From the NCBI RefSeq assembly GCF_003347495.1, contig NZ_QCXY01000014.1, positions 1 to 64,000 of the forward strand: 64,000 nt of DNA, in the 5' to 3' direction. The notes beneath the pieces are model-generated. The model did no database searches, was not told where the DNA came from, and saw only the letters and a list, made by a program, of their open reading frames with translations. Position 1 is the first letter of the stretch. The number at the start of each line of letters is the position of its first letter. Positions 44,098-55,600 of this stretch are shown here, piece by piece. Both the position numbers and the translations under genes were made by a program. Origin of the DNA: Pleomorphovibrio marinus (GTDB lineage Bacteria; Bacteroidota; Bacteroidia; Cytophagales; Cyclobacteriaceae).

Positions 44098-46248
44098 ATG
44101 AAAAACCTAGCTTGCTACCTCTTTGCCTTGCTGACCCTCTTTTCTTCCTGTTCCAAGGAAGAAGACTTATCCGATAACCCCTTGCTTCAACCTTGGGACA
44201 CCCCCTATGGGGTTCCTCCCTTTGACCGTATCCATACCCGCCACTTTGAACCCGCCATCCTGCACCTGATTGAGGAAGTGGAAAAGGAGGTGGAGAGGAT
44301 CACCGGACAAGATGAGGAGCCTACGTTTGAGAATACCATTGAACCTATGGAAAAGGTCAAGGTTAACCAGTTCAGAGTTCAATTTTTGCTTTCTAATCTG
44401 AATGCGGTTAATACCAATGACTCACTTCAACAAATAGCAAGGAATTTAGCCCCTACAATGTCGCTTGCTGAGGATGAACTGAAAATGAACCAGCTTTTAT
44501 TTCAAAGAATTGACAGGATCTGGGAAAAACGAGATGAATTAGATGCAGAGCGTAAAAAATTGGTGGAAATGTATTATTTGGATTCAAAACGGAACGGAAT
44601 TTTTCTGGATGAGAGTGATAAAGAGAAAGTAAAAAAAATTAATATGGAAATTTCCGAACTTAAATCAAGGTTTGGAGAAAACATAATGGCCGAAAGGAAT
44701 GCTTACAAATTGGTCATTGACCGCAAAGAGGATCTTTCTGGCTTAGCATCGGATATGATTGAAACTGCAAAAAAAACCGCAGAAGAATATGGACTTGAAG
44801 GTAAGTGGGTTTTTACCCTTATTGAACCTTCTTATTATCCTTTTTTAGAATATGCTGACAACAGAGAATTAAGAAAAGAACTGAATAATGCTTTCAATTC
44901 TTTAGGTAGAAATGGGGATGAATATGACAATAGGGATATCATTCTTCAATTAATTGAATTAAGAAGGAAAAAGTCACAAATTTTAAATTATCCGAACCAT
45001 GCCCACTATCGTCAAGAACCTTATATGCTTAAGAATCCGGAGGCAGTCAAGGATTATATATCCAAGCTAATGAACCCAATTTTAACCCAGGCAAATCAAG
45101 AGGTTCTGGAAATAGAGAGAAAAATGCTCGATGAAGGAATTCAAGATTTTCCAAAAAGTTATGACATAGATTATTATTTGAAGAAACTACAAAATTCTAA
45201 TTTAAACTATGATGAAAACCAGGTAAAGTCCTATTTCCCCTTGGACAATGTAATCGATGGAATGTTTCTGGTGGCAAATAGGATTTATGGACTTGAGTTT
45301 GAATTAGAGAATGATATACCCAGGTACCATGATGAGATTAAATCGTACTTGGTTAGGGAAGAATCCGGGGAAGTTCTGGGAGTAATTTACATGGATTTTC
45401 ACCCTAGATCTTCAAAAAACCCAGGAGCGTGGGTCGCACTTTATAACCTTCCAAATAACGCAGATGAAAATGTTCCAGTTGTATCGCTAGTTTGTAATTT
45501 TCCAAGACCTTCCGAAAACCACCCAAGTTTATTAACCCCTTTCGAGGTAAGAATTCTTTTTCACGAATTTGGCCATGTTCTGCACGGGCTATTTTCGGAA
45601 GTGGGATTTCTAAATTTAAATTATCACAGGGTTTCCTGGGACTTTATCGAATTACCCTCACAGATTATGGAAAACTGGGCACGTCACCCAGTTGTTTTAA
45701 AAGAAATTGGAAAACACCATGAAACGGGTGAACAAATCGATGAAGGGCTGATCGAAAAAATTTTAATGAATGAAAAAGCCTATAATGGCTACTCTTTAGC
45801 TTATTATTTTCTTCTTCCTACATTATTGGATTTGGAATTACATACAATTAGAGAAGTTTTTGAAGGTGATATCTCTAATTTTTCGGAAAGGGTCAAAAAG
45901 AAATTTGGGGATAAATTCAGTGACTTACCTTTCCCGGACAGAATCACTCAATTCTCTCACATAGTATTCAATCACGATGCAGGCTATTACAGCTATCTTT
46001 GGTCCCAGGCGCTGGATGCAGATGCTTTTGAGGCCTTTCTGGAAAAAGGGGACATTTTCGACCGGGAGCTGGCGGAATCCTTCCGAAGGGAAATACTCGC
46101 CAAAGGTGCCTCTGCAGACCCCATGGAGATGTTTGTCAATTTTAGGGGCAGGGAGCCCAATACCGATGCCCTGGCCAGGAGGATGGGGTGGTTGGTGGAA
46201 GAAAAAACTGAAATTCAAAGCTTAAATCACAAAAATTATGTTGATTGA
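44098..46248 (+). CDS. M3-family oligopeptidase (Dcp/OpdA-like) lipoprotein
   Basis: 716 residues. The lipobox LFSSCSKEED puts Cys near residue 19. The zinc motif ILFHEFGHVLHGLFS (HEFGH near residue 492) with downstream E in LPSQIMENWARHP identifies the M3 thimet/oligopeptidase family, and length (about 680-720) is normal. It degrades short peptides in the periplasm. The gene is a compositional mosaic: the ends are near 53 % GC in sampled lines, the middle near 30 %. Followed 82 bp later by an M14 peptidase, perhaps one operon. Confidence 0.93.
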   Translation: MKNLACYLFALLTLFSSCSKEEDLSDNPLLQPWDTPYGVPPFDRIHTRHFEPAILHLIEEVEKEVERITGQDEEPTFENTIEPMEKVKVNQFRVQFLLSNLNAVNTNDSLQQIARNLAPTMSLAEDELKMNQLLFQRIDRIWEKRDELDAERKKLVEMYYLDSKRNGIFLDESDKEKVKKINMEISELKSRFGENIMAERNAYKLVIDRKEDLSGLASDMIETAKKTAEEYGLEGKWVFTLIEPSYYPFLEYADNRELRKELNNAFNSLGRNGDEYDNRDIILQLIELRRKKSQILNYPNHAHYRQEPYMLKNPEAVKDYISKLMNPILTQANQEVLEIERKMLDEGIQDFPKSYDIDYYLKKLQNSNLNYDENQVKSYFPLDNVIDGMFLVANRIYGLEFELENDIPRYHDEIKSYLVREESGEVLGVIYMDFHPRSSKNPGAWVALYNLPNNADENVPVVSLVCNFPRPSENHPSLLTPFEVRILFHEFGHVLHGLFSEVGFLNLNYHRVSWDFIELPSQIMENWARHPVVLKEIGKHHETGEQIDEGLIEKILMNEKAYNGYSLAYYFLLPTLLDLELHTIREVFEGDISNFSERVKKKFGDKFSDLPFPDRITQFSHIVFNHDAGYYSYLWSQALDADAFEAFLEKGDIFDRELAESFRREILAKGASADPMEMFVNFRGREPNTDALARRMGWLVEEKTEIQSLNHKNYVD

Positions 46249-46330
46249 AATGATGGATAAATCCGCTAATAGCTTAAAAGGCTGAGATTTCTTTTTTATA
46301 TTATGTAAATTACTAGAACCCAATACTTCC

Positions 46331-49096
46331 ATGACCAAATATTCCCTTCTTTTCATAAGTTTGATAATAGGGCTTTCCCAGACTATTGCCCAACAAATTG
46401 ATCAAGCGTATAACGAAAAAATCAAGGCTTATACCACAGACGAACGTTTCCTACCTGAGACGGTGCTCAACCTTCCCTTGCACCCCAAAATCCCATCTCA
46501 CCTTGCACATTTCGGGGAAATCATCGGAGCACCTGACATCCTCCATCGCAGCACTGAAATTTTTTCCTATTTCGATAAACTATCCAACACCTCAACACGG
46601 CTGAAATGGGAAAAAGTAGGAACTTCTGAGGAAGGCCGACCCATGTATTTGGCCATAATAGGCAGTGAGGAAACTCTGAATAGAATTCACCATTATAAGT
46701 CCCAACTGGCAAAATTGGCCGATCCTAGAGAATTTTCTTCCAATGATTTGGAAACAATACTTTCCGATTCTAAGCCTGTATATTATGTGAATGGGGGCAT
46801 GCATTCCACAGAGACAGGTTCTCCTGAGATGCTCATGGAGCTTGCCTATAGATTGGTGACAAGTGAAGAAAATAACATCAAAGAAATCAGGAAAAACCTG
46901 GTCATATTAATCAACCCCATATCTGAGCCTGACGGTTGGGATAAGCAGGTCGATTGGTACAATAGACACACGAAACACCTGGAGAAAGAAGAGGAAGTTA
47001 AATTAACCTTATCACCGCCCTATTGGGGAAAATATACCTTCCATGACAACAACAGGGATGGCATACAGGTCACCCAGGAAATCACCAAAACCCTTCACTC
47101 CATCTATCATGATTGGCATCCCACTGTAATGTTGGACTTACATGAGTCTCTTCCCTTGTTTTACACCTCCATGGGCACAGGCCCCTATAATGACAACTAT
47201 GATCCCATCTTGGTGGCAGAATGGCAGACCATGGCCCACCATGACCTGAACACCCTAGCCCAACAAGGACTTCCGGGTGCCTTTACCTGGGCATTTACAG
47301 ATGGGTGGTGGATTGGCTACGGCATGTGGGTAGCCAGCAACCACAACAGCACGGGAAGGTTTTTTGAGACCTTCGGCAATGCAGGTGCCAACACCCTGAT
47401 GAGAGACTTGTCATTCTACAATTATGCCGGAGAGCCCGTGACCTCAAAGCAATGGTACAGACAGACTCCCCCTCCTCAAAAAATCTATTGGTCTTTTCGA
47501 AACAACATCAACTATATGCAGGCAGGAGTACTTGCCTCACTTGAATACGCCGCCAAAAATCCTAATTTTCTCCTAAAAAACTTCTACCAAAAGGGATACA
47601 ACAGTTGGAAAAAAGGTGAAAATGAAAGCCCAAAAGCTTTTACCATCCCCAAAACCCAAAGGGATCCTGCCATGGCAATCTACACCGTAAACCAACTATT
47701 GACACAAAAAATTGAGGTCTTAGAAAGAGACGAGGATTATCTGGTGCCCTTACAGCAGCCTTACCGAAACCTTGCTCTTTCGCTGCTTTCCAAGCAGGAT
47801 TATCCTAAGGACAGTAAGTTTCCGCCCTATGATGATGTGGCCTGGACCCTGAGCTTAATGAACGGGGTGGAGGTAATCACTTTGGACACCCTGCCCGAAA
47901 AGGTAGGAGGAAGTAAGATTAGCGAAAAAATGCATTATATCGGTAAAATAACCGGCAAGGGGAAAAATTTGCTTATCCCCAACCAAAGACAAAACACTCT
48001 ATTGGGCGCATTATACCAAATTGGTGAGGAAAAACCTGATATCCGGGTCGCTGTTTTGCATAAGCCCATCATCCTTCAGTATGACACTTTGCCTTTGGGG
48101 TCCGTAATGATCGAAAACATTGATGCTGATTTGGCCAATTCCCTAGCCCAATCCTTTTCCATCGATTCGGAGTGGGTAGATATTGAAGTGGAGGCATCAA
48201 ATTGGAAACCCCTTTCACTTCCTAGAATTGGCCTCTATCATACCTGGTATAGCACCCAAGACCATGGATGGGCAAGGTTCACTTTTGAGGAGCGAGGGGT
48301 CCCCTTCGAAAGCCTTCACAAAGATCATATCCGGGCCGGGCACCTTAAGGAAAAGTATGATGTCATCATTGTTCCCAGAATTGGGTCTGGGAGTTCTAAT
48401 GATTTCATCAATGGCATTTCCAGTGATTTTTCCCCAATGGCCTACACGCAAACCGATGCCTATCCTTCCCATGGGTTTCCAGATTCCTCCGATGATATCA
48501 CGGGCGGCCCCGGGCTTCTAGGCCTAGCAAATCTGTCCGATTTTGTGGAGCAGGGAGGGGTGCTGATTTCCATGGGAAGAAGTACCTCTTTATTGGCAGA
48601 AGTTGGTTTGATCCCCAAATTGACCCCTGCACCAAAAACAGACTTGTTTCATCCGGGATCCATTGTAAATGCAAAGGTGAGAAAGCGAGAGCATCCTGTT
48701 TTGTTTGGGTATGGGGAAACCTTTCCCCTCTTTATGGGCAATGACCCTTTGGTGCAGACCAATTTGTATTTTAGAGACCATATGGTTCTTCAATTTGGCG
48801 AAGACCTGTTAAAGGACGAAAAACCCTATGAGGGAGAAGTATGGGGTGCTGATAATGACAAAGGTGAAGTCCGGGAGGAGGAAGAAACCGGTCCCTATGT
48901 GCTTTCAGGTATGGTGAGAAACGAGGAAAAGATCATAGGTCATGGGGCCATTTTCGACGTACAGGTTGGAAAAGGCCATATTTTGGGGTTTACCTTTAAC
49001 CCTTTACACCGCTTCCTAAACCACCACGATGCCCCCATGTTGTGGAATGCATTGATGAATTGGAACCACCTAGACAAGAAAAGTAGTCAACCTTAA
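46331..49096 (+). CDS. Secreted M14-family zinc carboxypeptidase-like protein
   Basis: 921 residues with a signal peptide ending TIAQ. The zinc site NGGMHSTETGSPEM (HxxE, about 158-161) and LINPISEPDGWD fit family M14; a second His is likely in VMLDLHESLPLF (about 272). The long C-terminal extension (about 620-921; VIIVPRIGSGSSNDFINGIS, GPGLLGLANLSDFVEQGGVL) looks like a glutamine-amidotransferase-like fold, as in large Bacteroidota M14 proteins. Paired with the M3 peptidase it suggests peptide scavenging. Confidence 0.9.
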   Translation: MTKYSLLFISLIIGLSQTIAQQIDQAYNEKIKAYTTDERFLPETVLNLPLHPKIPSHLAHFGEIIGAPDILHRSTEIFSYFDKLSNTSTRLKWEKVGTSEEGRPMYLAIIGSEETLNRIHHYKSQLAKLADPREFSSNDLETILSDSKPVYYVNGGMHSTETGSPEMLMELAYRLVTSEENNIKEIRKNLVILINPISEPDGWDKQVDWYNRHTKHLEKEEEVKLTLSPPYWGKYTFHDNNRDGIQVTQEITKTLHSIYHDWHPTVMLDLHESLPLFYTSMGTGPYNDNYDPILVAEWQTMAHHDLNTLAQQGLPGAFTWAFTDGWWIGYGMWVASNHNSTGRFFETFGNAGANTLMRDLSFYNYAGEPVTSKQWYRQTPPPQKIYWSFRNNINYMQAGVLASLEYAAKNPNFLLKNFYQKGYNSWKKGENESPKAFTIPKTQRDPAMAIYTVNQLLTQKIEVLERDEDYLVPLQQPYRNLALSLLSKQDYPKDSKFPPYDDVAWTLSLMNGVEVITLDTLPEKVGGSKISEKMHYIGKITGKGKNLLIPNQRQNTLLGALYQIGEEKPDIRVAVLHKPIILQYDTLPLGSVMIENIDADLANSLAQSFSIDSEWVDIEVEASNWKPLSLPRIGLYHTWYSTQDHGWARFTFEERGVPFESLHKDHIRAGHLKEKYDVIIVPRIGSGSSNDFINGISSDFSPMAYTQTDAYPSHGFPDSSDDITGGPGLLGLANLSDFVEQGGVLISMGRSTSLLAEVGLIPKLTPAPKTDLFHPGSIVNAKVRKREHPVLFGYGETFPLFMGNDPLVQTNLYFRDHMVLQFGEDLLKDEKPYEGEVWGADNDKGEVREEEETGPYVLSGMVRNEEKIIGHGAIFDVQVGKGHILGFTFNPLHRFLNHHDAPMLWNALMNWNHLDKKSSQP

Positions 49097-49099
49097 CCA

Positions 49100-49614
49100 T
49101 CACTCCACTAATATCTCCTCGATTTCAGCTAATCCAAGCTCCTGCAATGCTTTCAAATAGTTACTTTTATCCCCAATGATCAACCAATGAATTTGGTTGG
49201 AATGGAGGAATTCCCTTGCCGTACCCATCAAGGTTTTTACGTCCAAGTTTCTAAGGTTATCATGGTAGCCCTCTAGATAAGATTCATCCAACCCTAAATT
49301 GACCAATCTTTTCATGTGTTTATAATTTCTTTTCAGCGGCCACATGAAATCTCGCAACGATAATCATCCCAGTGTGTGACGTGCTCGTCATGCCCTGACT
49401 GCCGTCAGGACAGGCTCGATTTCATATCTGCATTAATGGCAGCATTGGTTTCCCATTGCCCAGGAATACTCAGCAGGCTGTTTTGCACGCTTTGAGCTAA
49501 TTCCTCTTCGGTGGGTGGATTATCCGTGGTATAGGAGGTGATCCCTGCAATGAGTTCCCGGGCTGTAACAAGATCGAAGCTTTGTGTCACAGGATGGAAG
49601 GTTTTTCTTTCCAA
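49100..49614 (-). pseudogene. M16 peptidase C-terminal remnant interrupted by a repeat
   Basis: Upstream part MERKTFHPVTQSFDLVTARE ... SIPGQWETNAAINADMK and downstream part KRLVNLGLDESYLEGYHDNL ... LGLAEIEEILVE are consecutive pieces of an M16 C-terminal domain. The 110-bp repeat between them shifts frame and adds stops. The N-terminal zinc-binding (HxxEH) half is missing altogether, since the frame is closed upstream of 49614. Dead gene, convergent with the M14 gene (3 bp apart). Confidence 0.85.
49316..49425 (-). repeat. ATGAAATCGAGC repeat inserted in the M16 remnant
   Basis: On the minus strand: ATGAAATCGAGCCTGTCC, the TGACGGCAGTCAGG block, ACGAGCACGTCACACACTGG, ATTTCATGTGGCCGCTGAAA, ending ATTATAAACAC. 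TTTCAT is present at both edges (49310-49315 and 49420-49425), like a 6-bp target duplication. Removing 110 bp rejoins the M16 frame exactly. Confidence 0.92.
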
Positions 49615-49691
49615 GAATAAATACTTTTATTTTTTTTCATCCACCCTCATAGGTCCAGGGAAAAAATGCCTATATCTCAATCAAAACTAGG

Positions 49692-49732
49692 ATGAAATCG
49701 AGTATGACGCAAACGTCATACAGAGCGGGACT
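49692..49732 (+). repeat. Partial ATGAAATCGAGC repeat
   Basis: ATGAAATCGAGTATGACGCA then AACGTCATACAGAGCGGGA matches only the first part of the unit. The right half is missing. Confidence 0.55.
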
Positions 49733-49879
49733 GCTACTGGCAAAAATTACAACTATTGAAACATTTGTACTAACCCCCATGTGGCGGTAAGCACTAAATT
49801 CATCAAAGGATCTTTCAATAACCTTTGAATTGGCAGCCTAGGAAAATATCCCTTACGTTTCTGGGATTCTCATAAAACG

Positions 49880-52108
49880 ATGATTATGCAAAAACTGGCA
49901 GATTTCATCCTATTATTCCTGCTGATCACTCCCCTTTTTGCCCAAAGGCAGATCTCCGGGACGGTGCAGGATCCGGAAGGACAGCCGCTTTCTTATGCCA
50001 ATGTCCTGTTGCTTTCCGTTTTAGATTCCTCCCTCGTTAAAGGAGCCGTATCCGAGGACAATGTCCGTTTTTCCGTAGCCGAATTGGAAAATGAAGAGTA
50101 CCTTCTTTCTGTTTCTCTCGTGGGGTATCAGTCACATATCCAAAAACTACCTGGGAGCTCCCAACCTGTGGTGCAATTGCCCCCCACCATTTTGCAGGAA
50201 ATGGAGGAGGAACTTGAAGAAATCACCGTCACTGCCAAAAAGCCCCTATATGAAAAACAGATCGACCGCATGGTGGTGAATGTACAGGAAAGTATTACGG
50301 CTGCTGGAAATTCTGTTTTGGAAGTCATTTCCCACTCTCCGGGGGTTGTAGTCAACCAGCAAAACTATACCCTCACTCTGAACGGCAAAAGCGGTGTCAT
50401 GGTGATGATCAACAATAACCTCACCCGCATGTCCATAGAGGCCGCCCTGCAGATGTTGGAGGGGATGAGTGCGGCCAATGTGGAGAAAATAGAACTGATC
50501 ACCAACCCTCCGGCTAATTATGATGCCGAAGGATCAGGAGGAATCATCCATATTGTGATGCGGGAAAATCCTGAATTGGGCACCAATGGCAATTTCGGGT
50601 TGACCGCAGGCATGAAAAGAAGAGAAATTCTGGGTGCTAATTTCAGCATGTATCATAGGACGGATAAAGTGTCCCTGTTTATGGATTATTCGATTTTGCA
50701 TATCCGAAACAGGCGGTTGTTTATCAATGAGTATCGATTTGAGGAACAGGGATTTGTAAACCAATTAAATTCGGAATTTGATAGATTTGACCTTAACTTG
50801 TCACAGACATTCCGGACAGGGATCATTTTAAAACTAAATAATAAATCCACTATCGGTGCGCTCCTGAACCTGAACAACAACTATTTCCACAATGATGCCA
50901 TTACTGATAGTGAAAGCAGCATAAAACCTGATTCCAGTATAATTGCCAGAATTTTGATTGACGAGACTAGGATCATGAAAAATATCAGCACGAATTTTCA
51001 TATCATCCATTCTTTCAATACCAATCATCGAATCAGGTTCGATTATGATTGGCTGAGTTATAGATACAGTAATCCAACATCTTATGATAATGATTTTTTT
51101 TCCCCGGAAAATGGTACTCGGACTTTCAACAAAATAGAAATCAATAATGAAACGCCAATGGGATTTAATATTTCGGCTGTGGAATATACTTTCCAACCCA
51201 ATACTGGCTTTAAACTCCAGGCTGGATATAAAAATACACAGGCTTCATTTAAAAAAGATGTAGCATCTTTCTTCACAGTACAGGGTGTGAAATCCGAAAT
51301 GGAGGATTTTACCGCGTCTGCGGAAATGGAAGAGAAAATTACGGCCGGCTACCTTTCCACAGAATGGACGATCAACGAGAAAACTCAAATCAATGGGGGA
51401 ATAAGGTACGAACAAACAGACACCCGAATACAGACTTCGGAGAAAGAAGAATTGATCAACAGAAATTTTGGTAATTTTTTCCCAAGTTTCTATATCAAAA
51501 GAAGGTTAAAAGATCACCTTGATCTGTTTTTCAGTTATTCACGGAGAATCACCCGACCGACATTGAACGCCTTATCACCCATGATCCTGATAGTCAACCC
51601 CAATACTTATCTTTCAGGTAATCCAACATTGTTACCGGCAGTACTTGATGGCTTTAAACTTGATTTAAGCTTTAAGCGTGCATTGATCGGATTTGAACAT
51701 AACGTCATCAAAAATGATATCGCACAGTTTCAGCCAGAATTCGATCTGGATAGGAATATTAAGGTGATGCGTTCCCAAAATTTGGAATACACTAAAATTT
51801 CGGGTTTAGTATTGTCCATTCCTTGGATCATTACTGATTGGTGGGATATTCAAAGCAATATCCAATTCCAACACCGGCATTTTAGGACCACGCACCTGTC
51901 AAATGACCAGGCTTTCAAAATAGTTGATTTCAATTTAAACATGGTCAACAATTTTGTTTTAGGTAAAGGTTATTCTGCCGAACTATCAGGATATTATCAA
52001 TCACGCCGAAACTTGGGAATATGGATATATAAACCAAGAGGTTCCCTGAATGCCGGATTCCAAAAAAAATTAAAAGAGGAAAAAGGGAATATCAGGTTAT
52101 TGAATTAG
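49880..52108 (+). pseudogene. TonB-dependent receptor, C-terminally broken
   Basis: 742 residues with a signal peptide ending LFAQ. N-terminal carboxypeptidase-regulatory-like domain (QISGTVQDPEGQPLSYANVL), plug region (LEVISHSPGVVVNQQNYTLT, VEKIELITNPPANYDAEGSG), and barrel (SYSRRITRPTLNALSPMILI). It stops at EEKGNIRLLN, where relatives continue for about 60 more residues to the last barrel strands. A matching C-terminal piece lies at 52226-52483 out of register. Loss of the terminal strand normally prevents outer-membrane insertion. A second start at 49886 is possible. Confidence 0.8.
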
Positions 52109-52225
52109 GCACTTACCCAATACTAAAATATATGTCAATTGACCATAAATTGCGTTTTAGATCTGGAAATTACTCAATTTGCTAAAATTGCCTGGGAAAT
52201 TTAATAAATAAGAATTTATAACCCA

Positions 52226-52483
52226 TTGATTTACAGAGCCCCCTCACTTATTAATCAGGCGCCTAATTCAATCAGGTTATCCTTCATTGACTTACTCGCT
52301 ACAGAAAATACGCTTGCTAAATCTGTAATTTCTGATCCTCCCATCAATTTTAGTATGGATTATTTTCTTAGAAACCAAAGCTTCAGGTTGACCTATACAA
52401 GAAACATCAGCAATAAAAAGCTAAAGCCTGTTGACATCAAATCTGCTTCAGAGGAGGAGAGGAAAAGAGTAAATATGGATTGA
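52226..52483 (+). pseudogene. Detached TonB-receptor C-terminus
   Basis: The 85-codon frame contains PNSIRLSFIDLLATENTLAK and FRLTYTRNISNKKLKPVDIK, the usual end of an OMP_b-brl receptor. Its first part (IYRAPSLINQAPNSIRL) overlaps in homology with the end of the preceding gene (IYKPRGSLNAG...GNIRL), so it derives from a second receptor copy or an internal duplication. It has no signal or good start (TTG 52226). The rest of 52109-52678 is AT-rich leader DNA of the next gene. Confidence 0.75.
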
Positions 52484-52678
52484 AAACGTGAGGAAGGCTT
52501 GAGAAAGATAGTGGTGGATTAATGGTTGGTATAGTGATAGCTCATCATAAGCTCAAGAAAAGGTAAAATTCAAATTTCTACTTTAAAAATTGAATACCTT
52601 ATTTAAGCACTTATAAATTTCACAATTTCAGATTATTAGGTTATATTGATAATGCCATTTCTTTGAAATTCCCCTTGT

Positions 52679-55600
52679 ATGATAAGATTTTGGAACATAT
52701 CCTTGATTTTAGTAGCTGTTTTTCCTGGAATTGGAATGGGGCAGCATGATAATATATCCTTTAATCACCTGACGATAAATGATGGGCTTTCTCATAATAA
52801 TGTGGTGAGCATAATTCAGGACAAAAAAGGTTTTATCTGGATTGGTACCCAGGATGGTTTAAATCGCTTTGATGGATATACGTTTAAAGCATATCAATAT
52901 TCTTATAAGGATACTTCCTCCTTATCCAAAAATCCGATAAGAGTAGTTTATGAAGACGGTCAAGGGTTTATTTGGGTAGGTACTTCCGGTGGGGGATTAA
53001 ACAGGTTTGATCCTTGGTCAGAAACCTTTTCTCATATTACCTTGAGTCTTACGAGTTCTTTAGGGGAAGAATCCGCCATTACCACTGTCACTTTGGTAGA
53101 AGATCGATTTGGTTATCTTTGGGCAGGCACTATGGACGGGTTGTTTAGAATTGACCTTACCTCCTTTGAAGCAATTAATGTACCCTTGGGTGAAGCAACG
53201 AATACTGCGATCAATAAGGTGTACCTGGATTCAGAAGAAAGCCTATGGGTAGGGACTTTCTACCATGGCCTGTTTAAAATCAGGCTAGAAGAAAATGGCA
53301 ACATCTATTCCGAAAGCCTGATGCAATGGAAACACGATGAAAACAACGAAGAGAGTCTGGGCAGCAACACCGTCATGTCTATTATTGAGGACCACAAGGG
53401 GTTTTTATGGATTGCCCACATCAATGGCCTGGACCAATGGGATAAAAAGTCAAACATATTCCATCATTTTAAACACAATCCTGAAGATTCCACTTCCATC
53501 AGTACCAATTACCTCAGTTCATCCATGGCTGAGGATGCTTTAGGAAACCTCTGGGTTAGCAGCTCCCAGGGATTAAATAAGTTAGGTCCAGACCGAAAAC
53601 ACTTCAGTAGGTATTGTCATGATCCCAACGACCCAAACTCACTCAGCAGCAATGAAATCCTTCCCATTTTGATCGACAAAACCGGAGTAATTTGGATAGG
53701 GACGATAAATGGAGGAATAAATAGAATGCTTCAAACAAAGCAACCTTTCGATCATTATAAAAATGATCCGGAAATTCCATTTTCCCTGAAAAGCAACCAC
53801 GTGAGGGTCATTTTAGAAGATAGTGAAGAAGTGGTTTGGGTAGGCACTGAAGGCGGAGGACTGAATAAATTGGACAGAAAAAATAACACCTTTTACCATT
53901 ACCTGAATGACCCCCACAATCCCATAAGCTTGATGACTAATAATGTGAGTGCGTTGCTCGAGGATAGGAACGGGGTATTTTGGATAGGATATGCCGGGGG
54001 AAATTATTTCAAAAAAGTGGGAGGTTTAAGTGTAATGGACAGGGACAAGGGTGAATTTACCCATATCCCCATTCAGGCTTCAGAAAGGACCGGGAGCGCA
54101 GACCGGGAGGTCTTGACTATTTTTGAGGATAGTGATGGGTATATTTGGGTGGGCACCCAAGACGGATTAAAGAAAATTCACCCAAGAACCAAAAAAATTG
54201 AACATTTCTTTTCCGGAGATAAGAAAGAAGGTATTATTAGTGATCATCATTGCCTGAGCATTTTTGAAGATCGGTTAGGTTATCTATGGATTGGTACCGG
54301 GAGTATTGCCTTGAACAGAATGAACAGAAAAACAGGTGAAATTATCCACTACTCCCAGGGTCCTCTAAATCCCAATAGCATAAGCAGTCATTCTGTTCGC
54401 CATATCCAGGATGATTCAAAAGGAAACCTTTGGTTGGCTACTTATGGAGGGGGACTTTGTCATTTTGATCTTGAAAAAGAAATTTTTACCGCATATACCA
54501 TTGAAGATGGATTACCTGGTAATACCATAAATAGGATAGAAATTGATGCAGAAGGAAATCTGTGGTTAAGCACTAACAAGGGGATTTGTCGGTTTAATCC
54601 TATCACCAAGGAAATTTTAACCTTCGACGCAAGTGATGGCCTTCAAAGCAACCAATTTGCTACAGGGCATTTAAATTTAGGATCCAGCTTTAAAGGAAAG
54701 GATGGACGGCTTTATTTTGGAGGAATTAATGGTTTAAATGCCTTTTATCCGGATCAAATCAGGGTCAATGAAAAAATTCCCCCCATCGTTATCACCGAAT
54801 TCCGTGTTTTGGATCAACCCCTTTCAGGCTGGAAAGAGAAAGAAGTGGAAGGTATTACGCTTGCCCATCAACAGAAATTCATTTCTTTCGAATTCTCCGC
54901 GCTGAATTTCATCAATTCTCATAAAAACCAATATGCTTATAAATTAGAAAATTTTGATGAAGATTGGATTTACTCCGGTACCAGGCGTTATGCCAGTTAT
55001 ACCAATCTAAACCCCGGAAATTATGTATTTCGGGTGAAGGGATCCAATAACGACGGGGTCTGGAACGAAACCGGGACAAGCATGGCCATCACAATCCTTC
55101 CTCCCTGGTGGCAGACCTGGTGGGCCTATTCACTGTATGTTGCACTTGGGATATTGACCCTGTTGGGCATGCGTAAAGCGGTGGTCAACCGGGAACGCCT
55201 TAAAGGAGACCTTAAGTTGCAAATGATGGAAGCAGAGAAGATGCATGAGCTTGACCGCACAAAGTCTTCATTCTTCGCCAATATCTCCCATGAGTTCCGC
55301 ACTCCCCTGACGTTGATTTCCGGAACGGTTGAAAAACTGAAGAACAAGGATGAAAACCTGTCGAAAAGGGATAAAGACTATGGGCTTATCCATAGAAATG
55401 CCTCAAGACTCCACCAGTTGATCAACCAGTTACTGGACCTGTCCAAGCTGGAGGCCGGAAAGCTAAAGGTTGACGAACAACCCGGGGAGATTGTATCCTT
55501 TTTGCGCAGGTGTGCGGGATCTTTTGTGTCCCTGTTTGAAAGCAAACAAATAACCTATAAAATCGAGATGGATGAAAGTCTGGTTTATGTTTATTTCGAT

